Shown here: one piece after another, positions 1 to 12,300 of the stretch
Layout: each line of letters starts with the position of its first letter
Numbering within the stretch: the stretch's first letter is position 1
The notes under the pieces: generated by a model
The model's database searches: none
The model's input: the letters and a program-made list of their open reading frames with translations, nothing else
What the model was told of the DNA's origin: nothing
Assembly (NCBI RefSeq): GCF_000003815.2
Contig: NC_049987.1
Location: forward strand, 9,133,100 to 9,197,099
DNA: 64,000 nucleotides
Source of the DNA: Branchiostoma floridae
Lineage: Eukaryota > Chordata > Leptocardii > Amphioxiformes > Branchiostomatidae
Direction: 5' to 3'
Translations under genes and position numbers: made by a program

Positions 1-175
1 GTTCCGCTACGTCACGCGCTCGGAGTTCTCCGGGCTGCACGACAAGCACGACGCTGGTATGAATCTCGTCGGCAAAGTTCGTGAGCACTTGGGGTCCGGT
101 TCGGCCACTGCCCGTGACATCAAAAGCTACTCTTCCCTGTACAAAGTCGCCATTGACGTCCACCAGCCGGAATAA
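1..175 (+). CDS. 3' end of an unidentified protein-coding gene (last exon, partial)
   Basis: An open frame runs from base 2 to a TAA at 173-175. It encodes 57 residues ending in VAIDVHQPE and is open to the window edge, so this is the C-terminal part of a larger gene. The frame is GC-rich with mostly G/C third positions, unlike the AT-rich DNA that follows at once, which is the main evidence for coding. The peptide is charged (FRYVTRSEF, KVREHL), with no membrane segment. I do not recognise the family. An AATAAA at 171-176 overlaps the stop codon; further AATAAA copies near 406 and 717 are more plausible poly(A) signals. The gene is tail to tail with the C45 hydrolase gene. Confidence 0.6.
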   Translation, partial: FRYVTRSEFSGLHDKHDAGMNLVGKVREHLGSGSATARDIKSYSSLYKVAIDVHQPE

Positions 176-1461
176 AGCCCGAAGTTTAGAGAGTTTCTTT
201 TTGTTACGGGCATGCAGTTTCTTTTTATAAAGTAGGTTTTGGTTCATAAATGTGTTTGGCACTGACAGAGATTTCTTAAATGTTGTGATGTTGTTACAGA
301 AATAAGGTATACTGGTAGCAATAATGCAGAATAGACAGACAAAAAAAAACAGAATTGCAAACAATGGTAGTGTGAGTTGTAAAATTCTCCTTAAAACTTA
401 TCAATAATAAATCTGTGCACTGTAGTTTGTCAGATAAGCCATCATAAACATAAGTAAGTAGATTACATGGTAGCTTCTAAGACTAAGCAGTGGCAATCAT
501 GGTATTCAAACATTCTAGATAGTAAATGTAGAATTCAACAATAACAATTGTGCAACCACTGTATACATTTTAAAAACATATTCATTGGTAAGACTAGTGT
601 CTTAGATTATGCAACAATGTTCATTGAATGCAGCAACATTATACTGCCAAATCATAACATTATTCTACTTTCTATAACAGTAGTCTACTTTAAAAACATC
701 ACATAAGAACACTTGGAATAAAAATTTCTGCTGGAAGTGACACATCTGCTTGCATCTATATAATCATTGGAGTAAACTGAATCAACATAAACCTTTGACA
801 AAATATGAGATATAGAAAGTGCCTGAAGGGAATAAACATGTAAATGCAGCAAGAGCAAAGGACACTTTCATACTATAATTTCTTCTCTTTAGAGACAAAG
901 ACTCAAAGGATTTGAACATCTTAATTTCTTTGCATAGATACATCCAGTACACATGTTCAATTACACTGTATTCCATAAATGGCTCCTATCCCCATACATT
1001 TACTTTTATGTATCACACTTTTAATTCTCATAATGTAATTAACAGCAAATGATTCCCAGGTAAGAATCTGCATTCTAGTTTGTTAAAAATATTGCAATGT
1101 TATTTAGGACTGGCGCAATGGCATAGTGAGTAGAGTGTTTGCCTTTTGGCAGGTCTTGAGTTTGATTACTGGCTGAGTCGTATCACTTTAAGAATGATAG
1201 ATATTGCTTTCTCTGCTTATCATTCACTAGTTTGAAAGGGTATGGTAGTTAAACACAATCTAAAACCCGAGTCTACCCCCCCTGTTGTAGTGATTGCACA
1301 AATTTGTGTGACACAAGAACAACTTATTACTTTAAAAAGACGTTTCCACCCTATGCACCATCTGGTGTAGGGAGGATTTACCATTAACTAAACTAGGAAT
1401 GTTACCATGGCCAGCAACATTGCAGCATCACGTGCAGTTACATTATTTGATACCATCTTGA
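176..1461. other. intergenic / 3' UTRs between two convergent genes
   Basis: AT-rich sequence with no credible coding frame. It should hold the 3' UTR of the + strand gene ending at 175 and that of the - strand hydrolase ending at 1462. The only structure seen is a SINE-like stretch at about 1104-1330. Confidence 0.6.
1104..1330 (+). repeat. tRNA-derived SINE-like sequence
   Basis: The start (GGCGCAATGGCATAGTGAG) resembles a tRNA box A. About 45 bases on, GGTCTTGAGTTTGATTAC resembles a degenerate box B. This spacing is typical of tRNA-derived SINE heads. No intact tRNA cloverleaf is present. The boundaries are approximate. Confidence 0.4.
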
Positions 1462-4352
1462 TCAGTAGCTTGGGAAGAATCTCTGGATGATGGGATTGCC
1501 AGCATACCCTGCCTTGGGGTTGTCAAGGTAGACAAGGAAATGACCCTGGCTGAAGTCATATATAGCTGTAGGAAGTGAAAAAAAATGTTTCTATCACTGT
1601 CATAATGAGTTATTCCCATTACCATCAAGCATTAGAAAACCACTGATAAAGCAGTGTCAACAAAATGTAACTGAACTGTAAGAGGAGAGGTTAAAAAGTG
1701 TCCCAAAGTATTGGAAAATTATGAAATCCTATGGAACAGAAAATGTTGTACTAAGGTTCAGGTAATGTCCCCTACCTGTTGCCACAGTCTCTGCACCATC
1801 CTTATTATTTGGAGTTCTGTATATTGGATAGTCAGGGTCCTGTGTATCCCCTGCAACAAAAATGGTATGTTGTTAACAGTTGAGAAAAATTCATCGAGGA
1901 AAAAAATAATGTAATGCATGTATGTCAATATTATGTCAAAGTGTTTCAGCACACAACACTGTTACAGTGTATTAAAAAAAGGAAAAGAATAAGAATCAAG
2001 AGCTCACCAAGTATGTCCACAATGTTCTTCAGATCATAGGGACTTGCCATCTGTGCAGCTCTGGCCTTGCGATGCTCCGTGCTGGGATCTTCATACTGTG
2101 GCACTGTGCCATTTAGTTTATCATACCTGCAGTTAAGAAGAGAGTAGGTAGAGGCCCCTGTTGTACCATCAAAATCAAAATCATCATTCACTTGTAAATG
2201 ACAACAACAACAAAGGGCATTGTGAACTTTTGAAGATACCCACAGTACACAGAACTCAGTGCATTCTGTATACACAATAGTCCTGTAATGAAGCTAAGTT
2301 ATTGATACACATTTTTTAATTGTAAATTTGTTCTTGTCACATATACACATGTACATACACTTATTAGCAAACTTTATTCTGATTTATCCAGGAGTGTACA
2401 TATTGTTGTATGTATGATTTAGGAATAGATTTGATGAAATAAAACTCACATGTTGAAGTGGAAGTAATGCTCCTGGCCCTGTACATCCAGAACAGTTTGG
2501 GAGTACTGTGGTAAGTTGGGTACCGTCGGTGCAACCTCAATGTTGTACAGTTTGCTGAAGTCTGATGCATATCCGATGTTTACACTGTAAGACAGAATCA
2601 CACAGTTCAGTTCAGTTCATCCTCATATGAGGTGCCATTAACGATGTCTAACCATGTATCTCTATCTAGCATGGCGGCTAGCAGGTTGCAGTCCTTTAAA
2701 CCGACCTCCTCCTCCAGAACTTTCTTGTGGGCCAGAATCACACAAGGCGCATACCAGTATAGACACGCTGAGGCAAAAATTTATAGTGCTATTAAGCAGA
2801 CTCTACAAATTTTATGCAGTGGTTATCTGTAGTTTTCTCACGGGTACAATGTTCCCTGGCTGTCTTGAGCACCTGTCTTTTTCAAGCTTTTGTCTGAGGA
2901 CAGAAATCTGAACTTAACATGCTTAATGTGATCAAACTGTTACATTGACAGTTTCAACAATAAAATTCAACATAGGATCCCCAACAATTCTGTGGGATTT
3001 CAAGCTGGAAAAAGCCCTGTACTAGTTTAGTACTTATTTAGATGTTCCCATACCTGAAGCCAGAGGCTACACCTGGACCTTTCTTGTTGGTTATGATGTC
3101 CAGGGCCTCACTGGGATCCCTGGCTACCAGCATGGCTCTGTTCAACATGTAACGAACTGTGAAGAGAATATATAACATGATGATAACTAGTAGTTTGTTT
3201 GATGAACAGGTCCCAGTTTGTGAACAACAGATGGTGATAATGATGATTATACCCAAGGGGCACAGGACAGGTGTATGGAAAAACAGCCTTTAAAAAGCAG
3301 CCATCAAATAATGGTATAATGTAACATCTATTGTCTAACATTTCCAACTTCAAGCATAATCAAACTCAATCAGTAGCTAGCCCCCACAGAATGAAAATGA
3401 CCTCCAAACCTTGCAACCCGGCGTGTATATACAGTGGGTACAATTAAGATAACAATCTGGTATTTGATGTACAAATATGTTGTTGTAAAGTATTGTTTGT
3501 ATGTATGTATGTACCCAGGGCTTCTGAAAAGCAATGTCTTGGGAGAGTCACCTTGGTAAATAAAACAGAATGGGATAAATAAAAACTAATTACTAAATTA
3601 ATATTTAAATACTACACAAATGTACTAAAGCGTTGTATGAAATAAGGTTAAGCTTAGAAATACAAACCTTGCTTATTAGGCTGTATGTTTTTAGGGAACA
3701 CAGCGTTGACCGTAAAAACCATCCCATTCAAGTTGTGTCCAAAGGCACATCCCGGCAGATGCCCAGGATACGTGTAGGCAGTGAAGTACTCCCAGTCTCC
3801 GATCTGTGTCCCGTTAGGGAGCTTGTACGGAGAGACCTGGGCATGGATCAGGTACGCGTGATCCTTGATCAGGGGGTCGGCGTCCTCATTGTGTGCGAGG
3901 ACTCTCTGGTTCGCGATATCCATGAAAACGTCGGAGCAAGAAGAAACGTCCCTTTTCCTTTCCATTAGCAGGATTTCGTGCCTGGTGGTTAGCAGGAAGG
4001 CTTGTATGAAAGGCACCCCAGCTCCGTCACTCATACCGGTTAGCTCGGACACGTACTGCGGGAACGAGTCATTTGCGACTTTCAAGAAGCCTTCGACGAT
4101 CGCCTTCCCCTTCTCCGACTTGTAGAAAGGCGTTAGGATGTCGTGAAGGAGGGTGTACTTTGTGTAGAAGTCTTGGATCCGCTCTCTGAAGGTGTACCCG
4201 ATGGTGTAGCCGACCTCGTAGTGCGTTCCCCTGACATGGAGTTCGGGCAAGTTGAGCGTTTTGTTGAGCGGCGAAACAGGTTTAGCGGAAACAAAGCAGA
4301 CCGTGCTGCACATGCATAGCACCGTTAGAACCGTCACTAGAGCCATCTTCAT
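1462..4352 (-). CDS. secreted C45/AAT-family N-terminal-nucleophile hydrolase (Tan-like beta-alanyl-amine hydrolase family)
   Basis: Complete gene of six exons on the minus strand: 4352-3668, 3156-3054, 2584-2450, 2126-2008, 1850-1776 and 1565-1462 (TGA at 1464-1462). All introns are GT-AG and all phases agree, giving 406 aa, close to the 387 aa of Drosophila Tan. Residues 1-23 form a signal peptide (hydrophobic VTVLTVLCM core, then VSA/KP). N30-K-T is a glycosylation sequon. Cys139 in SSCSDVF is the expected catalytic nucleophile exposed by self-cleavage; it is followed by the family HNED motif (154-157) and GHNLNG (205-210). Known C45 members hydrolyse acylated amines: Tan cleaves beta-alanyl-dopamine and carcinine, and the fungal enzyme acylates 6-APA. 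The substrate here cannot be read from sequence. The residue before the nucleophile is Ser, whereas Tan cleaves at Gly-Cys. The start is the first ATG before the signal peptide; a second ATG lies two codons on. Confidence 0.82.
1566..3667 (-). other. introns 1-5 of the C45 hydrolase gene
   Basis: The introns are 3667-3157, 3053-2585, 2449-2127, 2007-1851 and 1775-1566. They are AT-rich with no embedded gene. Around 2608-2760 there is a more GC-rich, repeat-like insert (starting TTCAGTTCAGTTCATCCTC) that I cannot assign. Confidence 0.7.
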
Positions 4353-6339
4353 GGCATATATCGTCGCTAAAACAGCTCTAGAGGACCTAGAATATCAACG
4401 CTGTAGGTAGGATTCAATGAAATACGCAGAGGATCGACTATTTACAGTAATAGAGGTCTCGTGATCGTAAAGTTGGCACAAGTTCGGTCGCCAGCGGCCA
4501 TTGTACTGTGCCAAAGGTCACGGGACGAGCGCATTGCCTTTCAATAGGGGTGCTGAAATTAACTTACGATAAATTCAATAATAGTGTAAATCTAGCGAAG
4601 TGCAAATTTTCATAAGCAAAATTTAGATGACTGCCAGCACAATTGTCCAGAATACACTTTTCTACACTTCACCCACACCTTACAGTTAAAGGCACACTCT
4701 TTGCTAACCAGAGCAGAGGAGAGTCCCCAAGTCCACCGAAAATCTTAGCTTGAAACTGTTTGCAGTATTTTAGAGGTATCTATTTATTACCAAGCATGTT
4801 TTCCATTATGGTTTATGTTGTTTGGAAAGCTTGAATGATTCTGAATATCCAATGCTATGCAGCTAAAGGTGCATACCATTCGTGTTACCCAACTTCTAAG
4901 TGTATCTGTCCTTAGTGCTGAAAGGGAAATCCACAGACAAGGTTATTGCAATTTCTATCCATTCACACATGGTTGCCCCTTGTTTGTCCAGTGTGATATC
5001 ATTCATAACTTTCTTTGCTTTGATATCAATCTGGCAAATGTCATTGAACAAGTTAAATTCATGTAAAACTCTAGACCCAGAGGGTCAAATCCACTTGGCA
5101 GCATACATGTGGATGGTGATGGCACTGTTTCAGGAAAACTGTCATTGTTCTGAATTGCTGAGCCCCTATTGCAGAGTTTACTAGCAGTTCCCTATGATGT
5201 TAGTGACAAGTATAAATAACTAATGGACACTACAGGAAGGAAACTCAGGTAGCTGATGTATTGTGTGTGAAGGTAGGAGACAAATGAAATTTGGTGTGCT
5301 AACGTTAAAATTGGCATTATTTTCATGTGTACGTATGTGTGGGCTATTTCAATGCAAAAGGGCCCTTACCAGTTCAGTTTTAAACAGGGGAGAGACCCCA
5401 TCTCTGCCTCCCTGATAATTCCCACAAAGACAGAAAAATGTTAGTCTATTCTTGGATCTTCCATTCCTTGCAGCTTCTTTTGTGCAACACCTTCAATGGA
5501 TTCCTATCACTAATGCTGATTCAAAGTCTCTTGTAAAATCTGTTCACAAAAGATAGAACAGTTAAATTCTCTTGACATTTCTTCATTCTCTTTAATAATT
5601 TTATCCTGGGGATATGACAATTCCTACTTTCTTTGCTGTTAAGTTTACACATATTTGTTCCATATTTTTTTCTTGAAAAACAAAAAGTTTTAAATTCTGT
5701 CCCATTGGAAACCATTACGTCAAACTTTCCACAGAAAATTGTCTTCAATGATTAAACTTGAACTAACTTGTACAGTAGTTCTTTCCAGAGGTAGCTTGTT
5801 TTGATTCAAAATATGCTTATTATTACATGTATTAGGAGAATAAAGTTATTCAGGAAGTAGACTATCTAGTTTCTGAAGACAAACTAACTCCTACACTTGT
5901 TCATTCAGGAGGTAGATTGCGTTGTTTCAGAAGACACCTCCAGAAACATAGGACGATAAGAGGCAGGAATTATCCAATGATTAACTAATAAAACGAATCA
6001 CTTTGCTTTGTCCGTCTCTTGGCAAGAGAAGTATGCATGCAAAATGATATCTTCACCACTGTTGAACATAGTAAGTCTTTGCCTGTAGCTCTGAGGGGCA
6101 TAATTTCTTTCCTTCTTTTAAAAAGAAATAAACCAGTGAAAATCAATGCATGCAGAGATGCAGCTTGGCATTATGCTTAAATGAGTATGTAAATACAGGA
6201 ATGATATTTGTTTTTGTAGGGACATAGCCAGTAGTATGGATGCAGCATGGCATTATGCCCCAAATAAGTACATATAAATACAGGAATGATATTCGTTTTT
6301 GTAGGGACATAGCTAGTAGAATCTAAGCTGTAGAATATC
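4353..6339. other. intergenic: promoter side of the C45 gene and 3' flank of MRI1
   Basis: No coding frame is supported. The first 200 bases upstream of the hydrolase ATG (about 4353-4560) have higher GC and several CpG, and are the likely promoter; no TATA box is evident. The rest is AT-rich. A loose duplicate is visible at 5846-5940 (TTCAGGA(A/G)GTAGA...TTTC(T/A)GAAGAC twice). A two-copy tandem repeat lies at 6157-6321. Confidence 0.55.
6157..6321. repeat. two-copy tandem repeat (82 bp unit) in the presumed MRI1 3' UTR
   Basis: GATGCAGC(T/A)TGGCATTATGC... starts at 6157 and again at 6239. Both copies run to GTAGGGACATAGC(C/T)AGTAG. The pair ends 19 bases beyond the MRI1 stop codon. Confidence 0.8.
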
Positions 6340-9300
6340 CTATCTGTCCTGTCCATTGATCTGTTGCAGTGCTGTTTCTAACTTTTCTGGGGGGAACACC
6401 CCCTTCTCTGTGATGATCCCCCCTGTGATCAGGTCATGGGGTGTCACGTCAAAGGCAGGATTCCAGCACTTGATTCCTGTGAACAAGAGCAATCAAAATC
6501 AGCTCATTGTAAGAAATGTACAACATCTGATACATCGATAAAGGTTAGACATTCAGGTGACTGTCACCGATGAAAGATAGTGGATGCTGTCTGAAACGTC
6601 TGACCATTCCCAATATCATATCCAGTTACTTGAGTAACTGCTATTTTAGCCTTTTGTCCAGCCGTATTATAGCTCCCGAGTCTCTTCTGTCCTCTCTGCA
6701 AAGAGCTACAATGTGGCTGGAAAGCAAGCTACTGCTATTTGGCATACAATGTCTCATGTTATGTATGTGTCAACTTCCAATAAACAGAGGAAAGAGTGAT
6801 TCAGTCAAATTTTTGAGATGGAGAACTGTTTATTTTATCCTACATGTAATACACATTACTGATTCTGTACCTAATCTCCAAACAGATCCTACAGTGCCAA
6901 AGATAGCATCAAGCTTGCCAAGGAGTATAGCCGCCCAAAGGGAATCAAACGGGCACATACACACTCCTAGGCCGGCTTCACTCCTCTGCCAGCTTTTGAT
7001 ACCATCTTATGCTATCGTAGGATCTGCTTAGAGATTAGCTGTACCTTCAGGTGCAAGCCTTGTGCCACCGATATGGGTCATCTCCTTTTGCGACCTCTCC
7101 TCTATCACAATCTCCTCTCCTGTGCGCAGGGAGAGGTCACAGGTCGTGGACGGCGCAGCGATGTAGAACGGCACGCCGTGGTGATGGGCCAGTATGGCCA
7201 GCTGGTACGTGCCAATCTTGTTTGCCGTGTCACCGTTAGCAACCACTCTGTCTGCACCGACAACAACCGCTGGAAAGACAGTGGCACACATTATTGGTAA
7301 CATGTAGTCTCCTTTGCTTCGTGCCTCTCTTTTTTGTTCCTAACTATTCTCTTAGCTTTATCAAGTTGAACACAACTCACTCACTGTGGTGGAACACGCA
7401 GACACTGGAATTGCAGAGTTAACCATCTCCTTGCTGAAGTAGCTGTTTGGCATCAAATTTGTATTGGTTACAGGGTAAGGCAGCAGGGAAAGGGTAAAAG
7501 TGCTGCATGGCCTTAGGTAATAAGATGTAACAGTTGAAAATTAAGATTGTAAAGACCATTTTTTTCACATGCAAGTTACAAACATCTTTTGAAGCAATAC
7601 AAACAAAATACAACGTTCAGTAACTTATAGTCTCTTTGCACTCTTGCAAAACTTAAGATTCTATAAAGCACAGCTGAATGGGTAAAGTCGTCCTACCTGA
7701 GATGCCTTTTGTCCTCATGAGTGCTGCTGCCATGCTATCAGTTATCAAGGTGGCCGGGATGTTGTCATGTACCAGTTCATACGCTGTTAACCTGGCCCCC
7801 TGGTTATATGGCCTGGTCTCTGTACAGTACACCTCCTCAATAGCCTTCTTCTCATTCAGAGCTCTGATGACACCTGAAGACAGAAGCACAACTCAGTTTA
7901 GCTGATATTTAGCAAAACTACAATTCTCACCTACTTCCTATACAATATACATTTAGGGGGTTTCCACTTTTGTGGATAGACCTCTAAGTTTAAGTCTAAT
8001 TGTCAGCCAATCAGAAATTGTCAGCCAATCAGAGAATTACCTAAAAAAAATATCAAGACACCAAAAAGCTGAAAACCCCAGCCTGGTTTAGCACAACTTT
8101 AGGCCCTGCATATAGGACATGTTTCCAACAGACAGACAAAAGAACACACCAGTTGTTTCATATCCCCAGCTTGTGACATACATCAATATCTATGAAAGTA
8201 TGTTGTCCTAATACCCCCTTCTATTAAGGATGGCACTCTCACTATGCTCCCCCTGCTACATAAAATTTGACAGATCACTGAACGAACTGTATAGAAATAA
8301 AATATTTTTATGCTTTGTTTGATTTGTTGTCTTTTCAGTAATATTTTTACATTTTGTATGATTTACCCAATATGAAATCAAAGGTTACACACATCTGTTT
8401 TAGGTTGTAGCAAGCTGGCAGTGTGATCGTCATCTAATGGAAAGGGGGCCTTACCCAGTGCAGTTCCGTACCCTGCCGTGGCCAGAGATCCCGTATTACA
8501 GTGTGTGAGAACTGTCACTCGTCTCTCACCAACGTTCTGCAGGATATGTTCGGCACCGTACCGTCCCATGGTCCTATTATCCTCTACATCCTTGTCCAAC
8601 ATGTCCTTTATTGCCTGTAAAAACCTGACCAAACAGGACCGGTCACATGTATGTAGTAAAAGCTAGACAAATTTGTCAGCAAAACAGTTTACTCGGTTTT
8701 TCGTATGTTACTTAACTAAACTTTATCAAGCGGCATAAACAGCAAGTTAGATGGTGGCTAGATAAAGCCTTATTTTCCCCATCAATATGAATCATAGTAA
8801 AAGAAGCTACTGAGAAGAAGCAAATTTGGACAACTTTGTACACCTGCCACCCTACCATAGTCTAAAGTTAGATGATGTTACGTAACTTTGGACAACTTTG
8901 GATACTTGCCACCCTAACATAGCGATGTCCTAAGTTGAATGATGTATCTTAACTATTGGTCTTAGACATTCATGTCATATCCTTGGGTCACCAAGGCTCT
9001 TGCATGCAAGTACATTTACATGCCCAAAAAAGTGTAAAGGCACTAAGACCACACTTTGATAAAGGTGGTCCAGTCTGTCCTGTCCAGTCCATCCAGGCTG
9101 TGCTTGTAGTGTCTTTAGGCTTTCTTGCACATGTAACTTCATCATTGCTGTAATCTTTTCCATAAACAATACTATCAATTTCCAAATTAAATCACATATC
9201 CATTGATACCTCATACATGTACATATCAACTGATACCCACAGACAAATGTTGAAGACTTACCAATCTTTAATTTTCTCCTTACTGGAATGACCATCTTTA

Positions 9301-12300
9301 CTGAGTTGAGAGATCTCCTTTGAAAAACGGATGGAAGCTTCATTCATGTTGACAGCGGTCGGACGGGCGGTGACCAGATACGCCAAACTGTCTGTCACAA
9401 ACTTCACCAGTTCTTCTGCAGATCGGAAGTCCCTGTTGGCTACCTCCACCCCAACACTCAGACATCCTGCATTAGCAATGGCAGGTGCTCCACGAACCTG
9501 CAATATGGAAATGTAAAAACAACAACATTGGTTTATCATGATATCAACAACTTTCATTTTCTGCAGTTATATCAAAGAAAAGAAAAAATGAACATACATG
9601 TAGTACCACACTGAGTATATCTTTCTAAAAGAGGAAGGGGGTTTCTCCCTTCTACAAAAATACAATAGTTTAGCCTACAACAATTTACTTATTCAGTACC
9701 AATTACAAGTATTTTGCAGTTTAACATCATCTTCATGAATGATGCTTTACTTTTCTGCAGTTCCTAATACATTGTATCTAATATCTGCAGTCCTGTGTTG
9801 TTTTGCATCACATTATGCATATGAACCTGGTTAGGTCAAAGAACACTATATATGGCATAAACACCACCTGCATACATTTTCTGCACAACTTCCTGCACTT
9901 CACATCTATTCTGCTAGGTGTCTCTCTATCATTTCAACACTACAAACAAAGCACAATAATCTATATTAGGGCATCAATATTTCTGATCACTCAAGATTGA
10001 GTTCAGTTACATTTCTGCAGGCTGAACCATATTTAGTTTCAGTACTGCACTGTATCTCCAACTCATAGAATGAATGACAGCATATGAGATCTTTAAAGGT
10101 AATCATGTTGCATCATCATCATATTGTACTATCATAGAATTAAGGGTTAATGACCCGCCCCGAGGTGTATATGGTGTCATAACGCCTGGTCCTTTGTTAT
10201 AACCACCGAATAAAACCACAGAGTGAGCGAAGTGAACGAGGTGGTTTTATGAGGTGATTATAGCAAAGGACCAGGCGTTATGACACCATGTACACCGAGG
10301 AACAGGCGGGTTATTAACGTTATTATCATATAGCCTACCCAAACTTACAAACTCCTGTATGACGCATAGATCCCTTGGTACCATACGTGTGAATTCCTTT
10401 GTCAAATTTGTTCTTTGGTACATACATTTAAAAGGAGATTACTGATTGCATTTTGAAACCAAAATTTCCACAGAAAATATTCGAAACATTATAGTCTTTG
10501 GCTCTTTAGAACAACAAAACTTTATCGATGTTAACAGAAGGAGCCATTCCCATCTTCTTGCAGTCTGTACTTATTCCCTCTGCTCTGGAATATGTTTCGC
10601 TCCTTTTGATTGGCCAATGCCTTCATATCCTTTGTGTATCGCTCCTTCTGATTGGTTAGAATGAATCGACACTGGCACCGGTGTTGATTTGCATCGACAC
10701 TGGTGCCGGTGTCCATGCAAATCGACACCGGTGCCGGTGTCGATTCATTCTGACCAATCAGAAGGGCGATACACGCCGGGCTGGCGGGAATCTAAGTATT
10801 ACGGTGTCATAACCAACGTGGAACGGGGCCTTCTGATTGGTCCGCGGCGCCTGGCTATATGATAATTAGCATTAAATCTAAATATTCGAAATATTGCTAT
10901 CAGTTTTCTCTATCATTATTTCACATTAGAGGGAAACTACATCTTGCTAAAGAAAATGTATTCTGTCAGGTTGGTTCAATTCATTGTTGATACTTCTTAA
11001 AAAAATATACACTTTAAGTTAAAAGGATATATGACATTATGAGTAATTCTAGCAGCAATCCAGATCAGGAAGTAGACCGCAAATCTTATGTGACCTGCCC
11101 TTTAACTGGTAAGGGCTACAAATGTCCAGACCTTCAATTCCTCAATTATGTAGAAATTCAGGTCAGTGCATTTTACTGCACGGAGATTGAATTTCAGTCT
11201 TTTACTCAATGAAGTAGCAACAAGGGTAGAATAACAATGCAGGATAGAAGGTTTATTGCTGTACAGTCTACAGTAACACAGCCATAAGTTATGTGTGACT
11301 GTATAATGCTGCCATGCATGTCTGCTCTGACTGGAGCAAAAGGAAGCAGGTCCAGCCCTCAAACACATTTAGAGACATCATGTTACTGCACAAACATGTA
11401 GATATGTGGAATCACATTTGAAAAAAATCCTTAAATTATCATGGCTGTCAATGAACGAATGAATGAATGAAGAGGACCTATATATGTACGTTTCTGCTCT
11501 CACAAGCTGAGTACCGGCCAGGATGATAAAGTTCTGTTTAGTTCTAAATAATCTAGGTACAAGCTAAGTGTAGTAATAACATGTTATCTTACTACATGTC
11601 TACAGAGTCTAATGTATGCTAGTATGTAAAGGTTCAACTTCCTATCGCTTTTAAAGCAGTTGTAAATGTAAGGACATGGTTTATCTGATTGCGTAAGGAA
11701 TGTAAATTTTTCTATGCTATCTTAACTTAATATCAAGAACATGGGACCTTATCTTGTACACAGTTAAAAAGAGAATGCTGTATAGCGAACAGTCAACAAT
11801 AAAATGACACTCGTCTTCTATCTTTAGTTACAGTCAATAAAATTGTGTGGAATTAGGATCTGATAACCCTTGGCCTTGCCCATACTCCCATTCTTATATC
11901 CTACACAGCTGTATTGCTTTACCAGTTTTAGAATTTTGATTAGATGATATGAGCTATCTGCAACTGGCAAGTCCTGCACCATTTGTCCTGAAAAGTCCTT
12001 TGTAGCGCTGCGCCACAGCCCGTACAAATAACGTCAATAAGTGCTCAGCCCCGTTTGTGTTGGGCTCAGTGTTAATTATCTCCCTGCTCATCCAATCTCC
12101 TATATTGGCGTACACGTCGCGACCTTTTCAGCGGGAGAAGCGTTTGTGTCATTCCCTCGCTCTGCGCTGGTGACCTTTTTAATCTGGTCCATTATGAGGA
12201 GTGAGTGGGACCAGAGACAAGTCCCTAACCACCCTAATTACGCCACAGAGACATACTGCCATTTATGAGGCAAGTTACTAGGTTTTATCAGATCAATATG

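Noticed and set aside
3633-3968. 111-codon + strand frame opposite the hydrolase exon 1
   Set aside because: Shadow of the well-supported minus-strand exon with signal peptide and matching splice phases.
8614-8614. MRI1 exon 3 starting at the second acceptor (before GCAATAAAG)
   Set aside because: With exon 2 ending in phase 2 this gives TGG CAA TAA, an immediate stop; the acceptor ten bases earlier keeps the frame.
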